Of a stretch of DNA of 64,000 nucleotides, positions 1 through 8,951 are shown in pieces. The translations under genes and the position numbers were made by a program. Source of the stretch: Ilumatobacter sp. (GTDB lineage Bacteria > Actinomycetota > Acidimicrobiia > Acidimicrobiales > Ilumatobacteraceae). The stretch spans positions 17,014 through 81,013 of the forward strand of contig JABJAB010000066.1 of the NCBI GenBank assembly GCA_018666235.1. The letters run 5' to 3'. The notes beneath the pieces were generated by a model. It was not told the DNA's origin, ran no database searches, and worked only from the letters and a program-made list of their open reading frames with translations. The stretch's first letter is position 1. Each line of letters opens with the position of its first letter.

Positions 1-1757
1 TCGCGGTATCCGACCTCAGAGAGCACGTCGTAGCGGCGTTCCATCTCCTTGACGGCCCAGCCGAGCGCGTTGGCCGCCTTCTTCGGATTGGTGACCGGCT
101 GCGTCAATAGGTGCGGGAGACGCTGGTACTGCCCCATCTCGACCTGCTTCGGGTCGATCAGGATCAGGCGCACGTCGTCGGGTGTCGTGCGCATCAGCAA
201 CGATGTGATGATGCAGTTGATGCCGGAAGACTTTCCGGCTCCGGTGGCGCCCGCGATGAGCATGTGGGGCGTGGCAGCGAGATCCAGGAACACCGCCTTG
301 CCCGCAATGTCCTTGCCGATCGCCACGTCGAGAATGTTGTTCGATGTCAACGCCTCGGGCGACACCATGAGATCGCCGAGCGCAACGAGCTGACGTTGGT
401 GATTCGGAACCTCGACACCGATGGCCGAGCGGCCCGGGATCGGGGCGAGGATGCGCACATCGGTCGCCGCCATCGCGTACGCGATGTCCTTCTGCAGGTT
501 GGTGACCTTGGCGACTTTGACCCCGGGTCCAAGTTCGAGTTCGTATCGCGTGACGGTGGGGCCGACGGTCATACCGATCAGCTCGGTGTCGACGTTGTGC
601 GATGCCAGCGATTCCTGCAGCGTCTCGCCGCGTTTCTCGATGGCCTTCAGGTCCATCTTCTGCTCGCCAGCCATATCGAGGAACGACGTCGGCGGAAGCA
701 CCCAGTCGCCGACGTGCGTGCCATCGGGTGAGACGTCGCCAGCCTTGGAACCGGTGCTCGCTTTTGGTTTCGCAGCCCGCTTCCGTTTCGGTTTCGCGGG
801 AGCGTCTTCGACCCACTCATCTCCGTCGTCTTCGAAGTCGTACACCTCAGCGCCCGTGCTCAACGTCATCGCTTCGCCAGCGACCCCCGAACCAGGTATC
901 TCCCCAGAAGTTCCATGCCCGGACGAGTCGTAACCGCGGAGTTCACCACTTTCGTCGCGGTCGCTGCTCAGCGTGGAGATGTTGCTGAGACCCGACCGCG
1001 CAGCGCGTCCCACAGGTCGGAGCACCGTCGACAGGAATCCGCCGGTAGATGTCGCCATCGTGCGCAGCGACGTCTGAGTGACAATGAGCGCTCCGCCAAT
1101 CAGCAGCGCAACGAAGATGACAACAGCACCGGGCGCAGCCAGCGCGGCGCTCAGTGGCTCGGCCGCCAACGCACCGAGCCAACCACCTGCAGTTTCGAGT
1201 TCGTCGACGTCGGCAGAGATCTTGTCCGGCCCGCGCACAATATGCAGCAGACCGAGCAACGAAATACCGACCAGTGTCCATCCGAGCACCAGCCGGAACG
1301 GGCTGTACGAGCGACCTCTTTTGACGAAGGCGATTCCAGTGGCGATCAGCACGAGCGGCACGGCAAGACGCCCGAGACCCGCAAACCAACCAATGACCGT
1401 TTCGATGCCGCGGCCGAGCGGGCCGGCGAGATCGACATAGACGGCGAGCGCGGTGAGCACCCCGGCGCCGATCAATCCGAGGCCAAGGAACTCGTGCTCA
1501 CGACCATCGACAGCGCCACGCAGTTCGGCAGCGGCGCGATCGCTGCGCGTCAACTCCGGCGGGGTCTGGTCGCGGACTGATCCGGTCTGCTGACGTCCGC
1601 CGGTCGACATCACCTCGGTGGGATCAGCGTTCTGCGATCCCTTCGAACCGGCCGACCGCGTGGTCTTGGCTGATCGAGACGAGGCGTTGACGCTCGTTGA
1701 ACGCTTACCAGGCGCCTTCTTGGCGGACTTCTTCTTGGACGGACCCCAGGTGGACAT
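1..1757 (-). CDS. ftsK: DNA translocase FtsK/SpoIIIE, C-terminal part beyond the window
   Basis: Septum-associated, ATP-driven DNA pump that clears chromosome ends from the division site. The frame is open from an ATG at 1757 to the left edge (about 585 codons), so the rest of the motor and the gamma DNA-reading domain are off-window. The first ~70 residues are basic and rich in Lys, Ser and Thr. Several hydrophobic segments follow at about 85-210 (membrane anchor), then an Asp/Ser/Pro-rich linker, then the alpha/beta motor. Walker A reads GATGAGKSS at about residues 502-510 and is followed by the Walker B-like LILIDPKQVEM and the family-typical NPKKAANALGWAVKEMERRY. RNase J and dapA lie upstream on the same strand, a common actinobacterial order. 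Confidence is high for the family; the exact start is inferred from the basic N-terminus. Confidence 0.93.
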   Translation of the reverse strand, partial: MSTWGPSKKKSAKKAPGKRSTSVNASSRSAKTTRSAGSKGSQNADPTEVMSTGGRQQTGSVRDQTPPELTRSDRAAAELRGAVDGREHEFLGLGLIGAGVLTALAVYVDLAGPLGRGIETVIGWFAGLGRLAVPLVLIATGIAFVKRGRSYSPFRLVLGWTLVGISLLGLLHIVRGPDKISADVDELETAGGWLGALAAEPLSAALAAPGAVVIFVALLIGGALIVTQTSLRTMATSTGGFLSTVLRPVGRAARSGLSNISTLSSDRDESGELRGYDSSGHGTSGEIPGSGVAGEAMTLSTGAEVYDFEDDGDEWVEDAPAKPKRKRAAKPKASTGSKAGDVSPDGTHVGDWVLPPTSFLDMAGEQKMDLKAIEKRGETLQESLASHNVDTELIGMTVGPTVTRYELELGPGVKVAKVTNLQKDIAYAMAATDVRILAPIPGRSAIGVEVPNHQRQLVALGDLMVSPEALTSNNILDVAIGKDIAGKAVFLDLAATPHMLIAGATGAGKSSGINCIITSLLMRTTPDDVRLILIDPKQVEMGQYQRLPHLLTQPVTNPKKAANALGWAVKEMERRYDVLSEVGYR

Positions 1758-1846
1758 GACAGAGACCACCGTACCAACCCGGTGTCATGGCGGTCAGCGA
1801 CCCCGCGAAGAACGTCCGTTCGCTCTCGACCTGCGTGATTGCGCAG

Positions 1847-2371
1847 TCACAGCGGACGCACCTCGATCACCGCTCCGGATGGAGCCACAACGATGTCGAG
1901 CACCCCACCCTGAGCCGACCGGGCAGATATCACGTAGCGGACGAATCCACCGGGCCCGCCCTCGATACTGAGGGCATCGATTGATGCCGTCGGAAGGTCG
2001 GCAGCGACGCCCGCGAGAATTGTCTCGTCATCGAAGTCAAGCGAAGCAGCAGTGAACGTTTGGCCGACGGCCCCTTCGATTGTCGGTCCCGGCGGCTGCA
2101 ACTCGCCTGCGAGGAAGACGTAGGGCACAGCTGCAGTTCCGTCGTCGACGGCGACGAAGACGTTGGTGAGCTGGGGTGTTGCGGTGATCTCGAAGTACTC
2201 CTGGGTTCCGTCGAGCTCTGCTTCGATGGCAGCCACAGCCGCCCGAATCTCGAACCCAAAGGGTGACCCATTCGGTGCTGCGTCAGAATCCGCACTGCCG
2301 CTGCAGCCCAGGAGTGCAAACAGCACAGCGATGGCGCCAAGGCGTCGGGGGAACGAACCGAAGGTCATCAC
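1847..2371 (-). CDS. Predicted lipoprotein of unknown function
   Basis: A 174-residue secreted protein. The N-terminus has a basic start, a hydrophobic core and the lipobox-like LLGC at about residues 20-23, followed by a Ser/Asp/Ala-rich tether (SGSADSDAAPNGS), so it is probably anchored to the outer face of the membrane. The rest is acidic and beta-rich with no motif I recognise. It sits between ftsK and a YidB-like gene on the same strand, only 7 nt downstream of the latter's stop end. Function unknown. Confidence 0.7.
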   Translation of the reverse strand: MMTFGSFPRRLGAIAVLFALLGCSGSADSDAAPNGSPFGFEIRAAVAAIEAELDGTQEYFEITATPQLTNVFVAVDDGTAAVPYVFLAGELQPPGPTIEGAVGQTFTAASLDFDDETILAGVAADLPTASIDALSIEGGPGGFVRYVISARSAQGGVLDIVVAPSGAVIEVRPL

Positions 2372-2378
2372 GCTGCGT

Positions 2379-2789
2379 TTATGCGCTGAGGATCGGGCCG
2401 AAGTCGAAGCCCTTCATCACCGCTCCGAGGTCGCCGGTCGGGAGCGATCCACCCGGCGACACCTTGTCGACCAGACCGGGGATCATGCTGGCCAAGCCGT
2501 TCTTGGCCTCGTCACGGGTCAAGCCTGCCGCGTCCGCTATCCGGTCGACTTCGAACGCGCCGAGCGCTTGCTCGACATCGTCGGGTGAAAGCGGCTCGTT
2601 GTCGCCGGTTCCAACCCAACTGTTGGCCTGGCCACCCAAGCCGGCGCTCGTGAACTTGCCGAGCAATCCGCCAAGGCTGCCAATGGCCCCGCCTTTGCGC
2701 ATCATCGGTAGGAGTGCGTCCATCAGTGGATCGCCAGACTTGGGCGCCTTGGGTCCAGTGAGTCCGCCGAGCACGTCCATGAGTCCCAT
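2379..2789 (-). CDS. YidB-like (DUF937) protein
   Basis: A 136-residue protein resembling the YidB/DUF937 family, whose biochemical role is not established. The signature is a Gly/Leu-rich N-terminal half (GSLGGLLGKFTSAGLGGQ) followed by the conserved NSWVGTGDNEPLSPDDVEQ and then a helical part with AGLTRDEAKNGLASMIPGLVDK, matching the usual order of the family. There is no signal peptide or membrane span. It lies between RNase J and a lipoprotein gene on the same strand and may be co-transcribed with them. Confidence 0.75.
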   Translation of the reverse strand: MGLMDVLGGLTGPKAPKSGDPLMDALLPMMRKGGAIGSLGGLLGKFTSAGLGGQANSWVGTGDNEPLSPDDVEQALGAFEVDRIADAAGLTRDEAKNGLASMIPGLVDKVSPGGSLPTGDLGAVMKGFDFGPILSA

Positions 2790-2824
2790 CGCCGCGCAGG
2801 TTAGGCGCCGGTTGGCCGAAACCG

Positions 2825-4561
2825 TCAGGCTTCCATGACGACGGGGACGATCATGGGCTTGCGCTTGGTGCGCTCGCTCACGAACTTGCCCGCAGCGCGG
2901 CGCACTTCGCGCTCGAGTTGCTCGACGTCGCGAACCCCTTCGCTCAGTGCCAGTTCGACCTTTGCAGCAACGGTGTCGCAGGCTTCGTCGAGCAGATCTT
3001 CGGCTTCAGGCGCATAGACCCAGCCACGGGTGATGATTTCGGGACCGACCAACACCTTGCCGGTCTGAACGTCGACCGTGACGACCACGACGACCACTCC
3101 CTCTTCGGCCAACTTCTGACGGTCGCGTAAGACACCCTGTCCGACGTCGCCGACGATGCCGTCGACGTACAAGTAGCCCGCAGGCACTCGGCCGACCGGC
3201 GCGAGGCCTCCGTCGGTCAACTCAATCACGTCGCCGTCTTCGCATTGGATGATCCGGTTGGCGGGCACGCCCATCAGTTCACCGAGCTTGGCATTGGCGA
3301 CCATGTGGCGGTACTCGCCATGAATCGGTACGAACCATTCGGGGTTGACGATCGAGAGGTATGTCTTGATGTCGTCGGCCTTTGCATGCCCGGTGGCGTG
3401 GACATCCATGATCCCGGAGTGAACAACCTGGGCGCCGAGGCGGAGCAACCCGTCGATCACCTTGTTGACGCTGCCTTCGTTGCCGGGAATGGCATGACTC
3501 GACAGCACCACGGTGTCATGTTCGTTGAGCTTGAGCCAACGGTTTTCGCCGCGGGCCATCAGGCCGAGAGCTGACATTGGCTCACCCTGGGATCCGGTGG
3601 AGATGATGCAGATGTCGCCGGGATCGTGCTGGTTGATCTCTTCGATGTCGATCAGCGACGATTCGGGGATCTTGAACACGCCGAGGTCGAGGCCGAGGCG
3701 GATGTTCTTCTTCATGCTCAACCCGAGCGTGGCGACCTTGCGGCCCTCGCCGACTGCAGCGTCGGCGATCTGCTGGATGCGATGGATGTGGCTCGCGAAG
3801 CTCGCGGTGATGATTCGTCGGCCGCGTTGCTGGGCGAACAGCGAGCGGAGCACACCGCCGACGTTGGTTTCACTCGAGGCGTAACCCGGCTCCTCGGCGT
3901 TTGTCGAGTCGCTCATCAGCAGGCGGATGCCTTCGGTTTTCGCGAGTTGGCCGATGCGGGCCAGGTCGGCGCGCCGCGAGTCGACTGGCGTCAGATCGAT
4001 CTTGAAGTCGCCCGAGTGGAGCACCACGCCCTGCGCAGTGTGCACGGCGATCGCGTGTGCGTGGGGAACGGAGTGCGTGACGGGAATGAACTCGACAAGG
4101 AGGGAGCCGACGTCGATCTGTTCGCCGTCCTGCACGGGCCGCATGTCGATCTTGGGCATCAGCCCCGCTTCTTCGATGCGGTTCCGGGCGAGACCGAGCG
4201 CGAGGGCCGAGCCGTAGACCGGGAGCGGGTTGTCCCGAAGATGACCGATGCCGTCGCCGTCGCGCATCAGGTACTGGATGGCACCGATGTGATCTTCGTG
4301 ACCGTGGGTCAGGACGAGCGCCTCGATACGAGCCGCGTTCTCGCGCAGGTACGAGAAGTCGGGCAGGATCAGGTCGACGCCGTGGTGGATTGCGTCGGGG
4401 AACATCAGCCCGCAGTCGATCAACATGATCGTCCGGTCGGGGTCGTCGGCGGCGCCCTGCTCGATCGCCATGCAGTTCCGGCCGATCTCACCGAGCCCCC
4501 CGAGGAAGACGACGCGTACGGGAACGGTCGGGTCGAGCGGAGCGGTGTACATCTGGGTCAT
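2825..4561 (-). CDS. rnj: Ribonuclease J
   Basis: Metallo-beta-lactamase/beta-CASP ribonuclease with 5'-3' exo- and endonuclease activity in RNA maturation and decay. The 578-residue length is typical of the family. The zinc motif HGHEDH is at 86-91, after the FLGGLGEIGRNC opening. Further metal ligands are visible as THSVPHAHA and HSGDFKID, the beta-CASP part contains ASFASHIHRIQQI, and HGEYRHM lies before the C-terminal domain. The ATG at 4561 fits the family start. It is followed downstream by a YidB-like gene and preceded by dapA; the dapA-rnj-ftsK order is widespread in Actinobacteria. Confidence 0.96.
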   Translation of the reverse strand: MTQMYTAPLDPTVPVRVVFLGGLGEIGRNCMAIEQGAADDPDRTIMLIDCGLMFPDAIHHGVDLILPDFSYLRENAARIEALVLTHGHEDHIGAIQYLMRDGDGIGHLRDNPLPVYGSALALGLARNRIEEAGLMPKIDMRPVQDGEQIDVGSLLVEFIPVTHSVPHAHAIAVHTAQGVVLHSGDFKIDLTPVDSRRADLARIGQLAKTEGIRLLMSDSTNAEEPGYASSETNVGGVLRSLFAQQRGRRIITASFASHIHRIQQIADAAVGEGRKVATLGLSMKKNIRLGLDLGVFKIPESSLIDIEEINQHDPGDICIISTGSQGEPMSALGLMARGENRWLKLNEHDTVVLSSHAIPGNEGSVNKVIDGLLRLGAQVVHSGIMDVHATGHAKADDIKTYLSIVNPEWFVPIHGEYRHMVANAKLGELMGVPANRIIQCEDGDVIELTDGGLAPVGRVPAGYLYVDGIVGDVGQGVLRDRQKLAEEGVVVVVVTVDVQTGKVLVGPEIITRGWVYAPEAEDLLDEACDTVAAKVELALSEGVRDVEQLEREVRRAAGKFVSERTKRKPMIVPVVMEA

Positions 4562-4595
4562 GTCAAGTCGATTCAGTTGCGATCGGTTGGGCAGT

Positions 4596-5495
4596 TCAGT
4601 GTGACGCAGCGCGAGCTGCGACGAGATGCGCGTAGACGGTACGGGCTGAGTCTTCTGTGCCGTCGGGTTCGGGACCCATGGGGAGTCTGCAGGCGCCGAC
4701 CGCGTGGCCGAGCGTGCGCATCATCGACTTGGTCTGCACGGGATTCGGGGCATCGTCGTTGCCTTCGAACTCATAGCTCTCGATGAGCAGACGATTGAGG
4801 CGTTGGGCCTCGCCGATGTCGTTGCGATTCCACGCGTTGAACATTGCGAGATGCTCGGGCGCCGCCCAGTGGGTGCACACGCCAATCGCCCCGACAGCAC
4901 CGACCGCCAACAGCGGAAGGTTCATCGGCGAGTCGCCCGAGTAGACCTCGAAGTCGTTCGGGCTCGCAGCGATGACCTTGGCGGTCTCGCTCGGGTCGCC
5001 GGCGGCGTCCTTGAGCGCGACGATGTTGGTGACGTCATTGGCAAGGCGGATCAGCGTCGAAGTCGACATCTTGCGACCGGTGCGCTTCGGGATGTCGTAG
5101 AGAACGACCGGGAGGTCTGTACTCGATGCGATCGCCCGAAAGTGCACTTCGATGCCGGTCTGGGACGGGCGGCTGTAATACGGGCTGACGCCGAGGACTC
5201 CGGCAATGCCCAGCTTGCTCGCCTCAGCCGTGAGACCGATGTCTTGGCGTGTGTTCGAACCTGTCGTGCCGGCAATGACCGGAACGGTGACAGCGGCAGC
5301 AATCGCTTCGAAGAGCGTCAGTTTCTCGTCGATCGACAATGTCGCCGACTCACCTGTCGTGCCAGCAACAACCAGCGACTCGTTCCCTTCGGCGACGAGC
5401 CATTTCGCCAAGGCGACGGCCGCGTCGATGTCAAGTTCGCCTACCTCGTCAAAGGGCGTCACCATCGCGACCGACACACGTCCGAAGCGCGGCAT
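4596..5495 (-). CDS. dapA: 4-hydroxy-tetrahydrodipicolinate synthase
   Basis: Condenses pyruvate with aspartate semialdehyde in the first committed step of lysine and diaminopimelate synthesis. The 299-residue protein is a TIM barrel of normal family length. Visible motifs are GTTGE at 45-49 (substrate loop), the catalytic Tyr133 in VLYDIPKRTG (usually YNVPGRT) and the Schiff-base Lys162 in IVALKDAAGD. The next pathway enzyme, dapB, is about 9 kb away on the same strand rather than adjacent. The start codon is ATG at 5495; rnj follows after a 34-nt gap. Confidence 0.95.
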   Translation of the reverse strand: MPRFGRVSVAMVTPFDEVGELDIDAAVALAKWLVAEGNESLVVAGTTGESATLSIDEKLTLFEAIAAAVTVPVIAGTTGSNTRQDIGLTAEASKLGIAGVLGVSPYYSRPSQTGIEVHFRAIASSTDLPVVLYDIPKRTGRKMSTSTLIRLANDVTNIVALKDAAGDPSETAKVIAASPNDFEVYSGDSPMNLPLLAVGAVGAIGVCTHWAAPEHLAMFNAWNRNDIGEAQRLNRLLIESYEFEGNDDAPNPVQTKSMMRTLGHAVGACRLPMGPEPDGTEDSARTVYAHLVAARAASH

Positions 5496-5590
5496 CAGTG
5501 CGTTCCTCTGATTGCGGGCCTGGGCGTTTCCGTGCTCATCACGCCACAGAACCTATTGCATCGAACCGGAGATGACGCGTCCGTGTTTGA

Positions 5591-6208
5591 CTAAAACGAT
5601 CCCTCTGCCGATCGATCGATGCCCTGAGTGAGGATGAGGTCTTCGTGGAGCTCCATCCAGGCATCGTGATAGCTCCCGCACATCACCCCGGTGAACATGT
5701 TGGTCTCGCCCGCGTGCAGGCGTGCCAGGCTCTGCGCGAGACGCGGTGCGTACGGCTCGAGCCGCTCAAGCACGGCACCCAGCGCGGCGACCACCGGCTG
5801 AGCCGCTGCGTCGAGGGCGCCAAGACGGTCGATCACGTCGGCGTCGTACGCCGCATCGCTGTGGTCGTTGACATCACCGTCGCGGAGCTGCCAATCACCG
5901 CACAATTCCTTGAAGGAGCTGTTGATTGCCAAAAAGGTCTCATAGGACGGCGCCAGGACAGCGGGGTCGACGCCAGCGAGGTCGGCGGCGAGCAGGCCCG
6001 GGTAGGCCGCTCGACCATCGGGCGTGAGCTGCCACAGACCGCGGGCCTCACGGAATTGGGCCTGCTCGGCTTCGAGCATGGTCGCCAGGTTCGCCTCGAC
6101 ATCGCCCACTTGTAGGGCAGTCATCTCAACCAGCGTGTCAACAGTGGCGAAACCCTTGATCCGAAGAGCGTGAAACGTCCGGAATGCGGGTGTTGAGCTG
6201 TGCGCCAT
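5591..6208 (-). CDS. Winged-helix protein of unknown function
   Basis: A 205-residue protein. Residues 5-70 look like a winged helix: an amphipathic start (FRTFHALRIKGFATVDTLVEM), a recognition-helix-like stretch (GDVEANLATMLEAEQ) and a wing ending LWQLTPDGRAAY. The C-terminal part is helical and contains a Trp/His-rich end (HDAWMELHEDLILTQG). I place the start at ATG 6208 because the longer open frame would run back into the upstream YbhN-like gene, and the MAHSSTPAF start leaves a 10-nt gap. It could be a transcription regulator or the winged-helix partner of an enzyme; the target is unknown. Confidence 0.65.
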   Translation of the reverse strand: MAHSSTPAFRTFHALRIKGFATVDTLVEMTALQVGDVEANLATMLEAEQAQFREARGLWQLTPDGRAAYPGLLAADLAGVDPAVLAPSYETFLAINSSFKELCGDWQLRDGDVNDHSDAAYDADVIDRLGALDAAAQPVVAALGAVLERLEPYAPRLAQSLARLHAGETNMFTGVMCGSYHDAWMELHEDLILTQGIDRSAEGSF

Positions 6209-6218
6209 AACGGCGAGA

Positions 6219-7325
6219 CTAGTGAACCGCGTCGCTCCCGGATCGTACGGAACGATCGACACGGCCAGCTCCTTGGCCAGCTCCTCGGGCAGCGTCTCGG
6301 GCAGCCCCTGCGGAGCGTTGGAAGCGCCACCACACATACCACGCTGTCCCGAGGATGATCGGCATCACGTAGGTGATGAATCGGTAGACGAGAACACCGG
6401 CGAGCGCCACTTCGGTGTCGACACCGGCCGCGACGAGCGCACCGGTCACTCCGGCTTCGATCACACCGACGCCACCGGGGGTCGGGGCGAGCGAGCCGAG
6501 GATGTGGGCGACAAAGTACACACGGGCATATTCCGATAGCTCGAGTTCGTCGCCGACACCCAGCCCGCGCAATGCCACCCACAAGATGACTGCGCCGGTC
6601 CCCTGCGCCACCAGCGTGCGCAGCAGCAAGCCGGCTGGACGACGCGCAACCAACCGCAACCCGTCGCGAATCTCGTCAACGATCCGCACAGCGAGATCCC
6701 GGTCAGACGCTGCAGGGTCGACATCGCCGAGCACCGTCGGCCAGCGCGCCACGACCCACTCGCTGCGAGCGGTGATGAAACGGTGGGCCCGCTCGGACCG
6801 CAGCATCAGCAGCCAGAACAACGCTGCCCCACCGAGCACGGCGGCGCAGACTGCGACAATTACCACGTCCGCGAGGTCAGCGTCGCGGCCCGCCATGTCA
6901 ACAACAGTCGCGACCAGTGGATATCCCCAGCTCACGAAGGCCGTTGCAACGCCCGAGGCGACCAGCATCACAATGAATCGCGTCCCGGTGACCCACCGCT
7001 CACGGGCGAGTTGCCAGCGAAGCACGGTGGCGATCGGGCCACCGGCCGGAATGCCCTTGCTTGCCGCGGCGCCAACGTCGCTGATCATCTCAGATCGCGT
7101 CAACGTCAGCTCGGGCAGCAGCGAGCGGATCACTTCCGCACGCGACACTCGATCGAGCACTCCGAGCAACGCCAAGACGACCACGGTCGCTGCGGACAGC
7201 TTCCCGATCTCCCCGATCGCACCAACAATCGTTTGCCGCTGAAGAATGACGGCGGCGACCAGGACCAGCGCAACGAGCAGCACCGCACCCTGCCTGACCC
7301 GTGGCTCGTCGATCAGTCGCCGCAT
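6219..7325 (-). CDS. YbhN/UPF0104 family membrane protein (flippase-like)
   Basis: A 368-residue integral membrane protein related to the transmembrane part of lysylphosphatidylglycerol synthase (UPF0104/YbhN). It has about eight hydrophobic helices and the family hallmark GSLAPTPGGVGVIEAGVTGA followed by YRFITYVMPIILGTAWYVWW near the C-terminus. There is no soluble aminoacyl-transferase domain, so it is probably a lipid or polyisoprenoid flippase-type protein rather than an LPG synthase. The last ~30 residues are hydrophilic (GAARDAARGAGQGAGR). It may be translated with the winged-helix gene 10 nt downstream. Confidence 0.8.
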   Translation of the reverse strand: MRRLIDEPRVRQGAVLLVALVLVAAVILQRQTIVGAIGEIGKLSAATVVVLALLGVLDRVSRAEVIRSLLPELTLTRSEMISDVGAAASKGIPAGGPIATVLRWQLARERWVTGTRFIVMLVASGVATAFVSWGYPLVATVVDMAGRDADLADVVIVAVCAAVLGGAALFWLLMLRSERAHRFITARSEWVVARWPTVLGDVDPAASDRDLAVRIVDEIRDGLRLVARRPAGLLLRTLVAQGTGAVILWVALRGLGVGDELELSEYARVYFVAHILGSLAPTPGGVGVIEAGVTGALVAAGVDTEVALAGVLVYRFITYVMPIILGTAWYVWWRFQRSAGAARDAARGAGQGAGRVDRSVRSGSDAVH

Positions 7326-7410
7326 TCGGCCGAAGGTAGAAGCCCGGAGGCATGGGCGCTCAACGCTGCGCTGATTGTTCTCAGGACCGCAACAGTGACG
7401 GCCCGAACGC

Positions 7411-8817
7411 TCAGCTCAGGCGGCTGACGCCATCGGCGATGGCTGCCTTTGCAACAGCTGCGGCCACCGCCATCGAGACCGAGCGGTCGAACACCGACGG
7501 CATGATGTTGTCCTCGGTGAGTTCGTCGTCGGAAACGGAGTCGGCAATCGCCTTCGCTGCGGCGAGCTTCATGTTCTCGGTGATGTCGGTCGCCTGCGCG
7601 TCGAGCGCACCTCGGAAGATTCCGGGGAAGGCGAGCACGTTGTTGATCTGGTTCGGATAGTCGCTTCGACCGGTTCCCATGACGCGGACGAGATCGCCAA
7701 CCAGCTCGGGGCGAATCTCCGGGTCCGGGTTGGCCATCGCAAAGACGATCGGATCGACGTTCATGTTGCCGATGTCGTCGACGGTCAACACGTCAGGGGC
7801 GCTGACGCCGATGAACAAATCAGCGCCGTGCATCACGTCGGACAGTTCGCCTTGCTTGCCATCCGGATTCGTGTTCTCGGCAAACCACTGCTTCCAGCTG
7901 TTCAGTCCGTCGCGCCCGTCGTAGACCGCACCCTTGCTGTCCACGCCGACGATCTTGGTGGCGCCCGCTCCGAGCAAGATCTTGCCAATCGCAACGCCGG
8001 CGGCACCGACTCCTGAGATGACAATCGAGAGGTCGGCCATGTTCTTGCCAGTGATTCGCAACGCGTTTTCGACGGCGGCGAGCGTGACAACCGCCGTGCC
8101 ATGCTGGTCGTCGTGGAAGACCGGAATGTCGAGGGCTTCCTTCAGCGCCTCTTCGACCTGGAAGGCGCCCGGGGCCGCGATGTCTTCGAGGTTGACCCCG
8201 CCGAAGGTCGGGGCGAGACGGATGACGGTTTCGATGATCTCCTCTGGCGATGACACGTCGAGGCAGATCGGGAACGCATCGACTCCGCCAAACTCCTTGA
8301 AGAGCAGCGCCTTTCCTTCCATCACCGGCATCGCACCCTTCGGGCCGATGTCGCCAAGACCGAGCACGGCGGTGCCATCGGAGACAATGGCAACCGTGTT
8401 CTTGCGGATCGTGTACTCATCAGCCAGGCGTTCGTCGGCAGCGATGGCTTTGCACACTCGGGCCACGCCGGGGGTGTACGCCATCGACAAATCGTCCTGA
8501 TCGCCGACCGGGAGCAGCGAAAGCACCTCGATCTTGCCGCCTTCGTGCATCCGGAATGTCCGGTCGTGCCATTCCTCCAACGTGACGCCGTCGGTCGCAA
8601 CAACCGCCTCGACAATGTCCTGCTGGTGCTCGACGCTCCTGCAGTTGACAACGATGTCGCGCTCGAGTTCCTTGCCCTTGGCGACAAATCCTTCGATCGC
8701 GAAGATGTTGCCGCCGGCCTCACCAATGGCGGAGCACAAACGGCCGAGGACACCCGGCACGTTGTCGAGGGTGACGTCGAGAGTGATCGAGTACTGCGTT
8801 GCGGTAGGCGTCGACAT
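7411..8817 (-). CDS. NAD(P)-dependent malic enzyme with N-terminal ACT domain
   Basis: Oxidative decarboxylation of malate to pyruvate. Residues ~8-90 form an ACT domain (SITLDVTLDNVPGVLGRLCS, EAGGNIFAIEGF), a small-molecule sensor, which implies allosteric control. The malic domain follows with SMAYTPGVARVCKAI, NTVAIVSDGTAVLGLGDIGP, the metal site FHDDQHGTAVV and a Rossmann dinucleotide site VISGVGAAGVAIGKIL. The 468-residue total fits an ACT-fused bacterial malic enzyme. It stands alone, divergent from the ABC transporter at 8952. Cofactor preference and the ACT ligand cannot be read from the sequence. Confidence 0.92.
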   Translation of the reverse strand: MSTPTATQYSITLDVTLDNVPGVLGRLCSAIGEAGGNIFAIEGFVAKGKELERDIVVNCRSVEHQQDIVEAVVATDGVTLEEWHDRTFRMHEGGKIEVLSLLPVGDQDDLSMAYTPGVARVCKAIAADERLADEYTIRKNTVAIVSDGTAVLGLGDIGPKGAMPVMEGKALLFKEFGGVDAFPICLDVSSPEEIIETVIRLAPTFGGVNLEDIAAPGAFQVEEALKEALDIPVFHDDQHGTAVVTLAAVENALRITGKNMADLSIVISGVGAAGVAIGKILLGAGATKIVGVDSKGAVYDGRDGLNSWKQWFAENTNPDGKQGELSDVMHGADLFIGVSAPDVLTVDDIGNMNVDPIVFAMANPDPEIRPELVGDLVRVMGTGRSDYPNQINNVLAFPGIFRGALDAQATDITENMKLAAAKAIADSVSDDELTEDNIMPSVFDRSVSMAVAAAVAKAAIADGVSRLS

Positions 8818-8937
8818 AGGGCGCAGAATCTACCCCGTGTCCGCCTGACACCCTGCGCCGCGGACGTCCCGATCGCGAACAGACAACCCGAGCTCTGATG
8901 CCTCGGATAGCGTTGCCTCCCGCGTGAACAACCTCTG

Positions 8938-8943
8938 AAGGAG
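8938..8943 (+). promoter_or_regulatory. Ribosome binding site of the ABC-transporter binding protein
   Basis: AAGGAG lies 8 nt before the ATG at 8952, one of the clearest Shine-Dalgarno sequences in the window. The 134-nt gap 8818-8951 must hold the divergent promoters for the malic enzyme and the transporter; I see no convincing -35/-10 pair or operator in it. Confidence 0.7.
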
Positions 8944-8951
8944 AACCAAGA

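Noticed and set aside
16..816. Open frame inside the ftsK region
   Set aside because: The other minus-strand frame reads as FtsK with Walker A and typical motifs through the edge, so this one is a shadow.
3626..4786. Long antisense frame over RNase J
   Set aside because: Shadow of rnj and dapA; no recognisable protein features.
6208..6337. N-terminal extension of the winged-helix protein
   Set aside because: It would overlap the end of the YbhN-like gene by over 100 nt; the shorter ATG start fits the gap.
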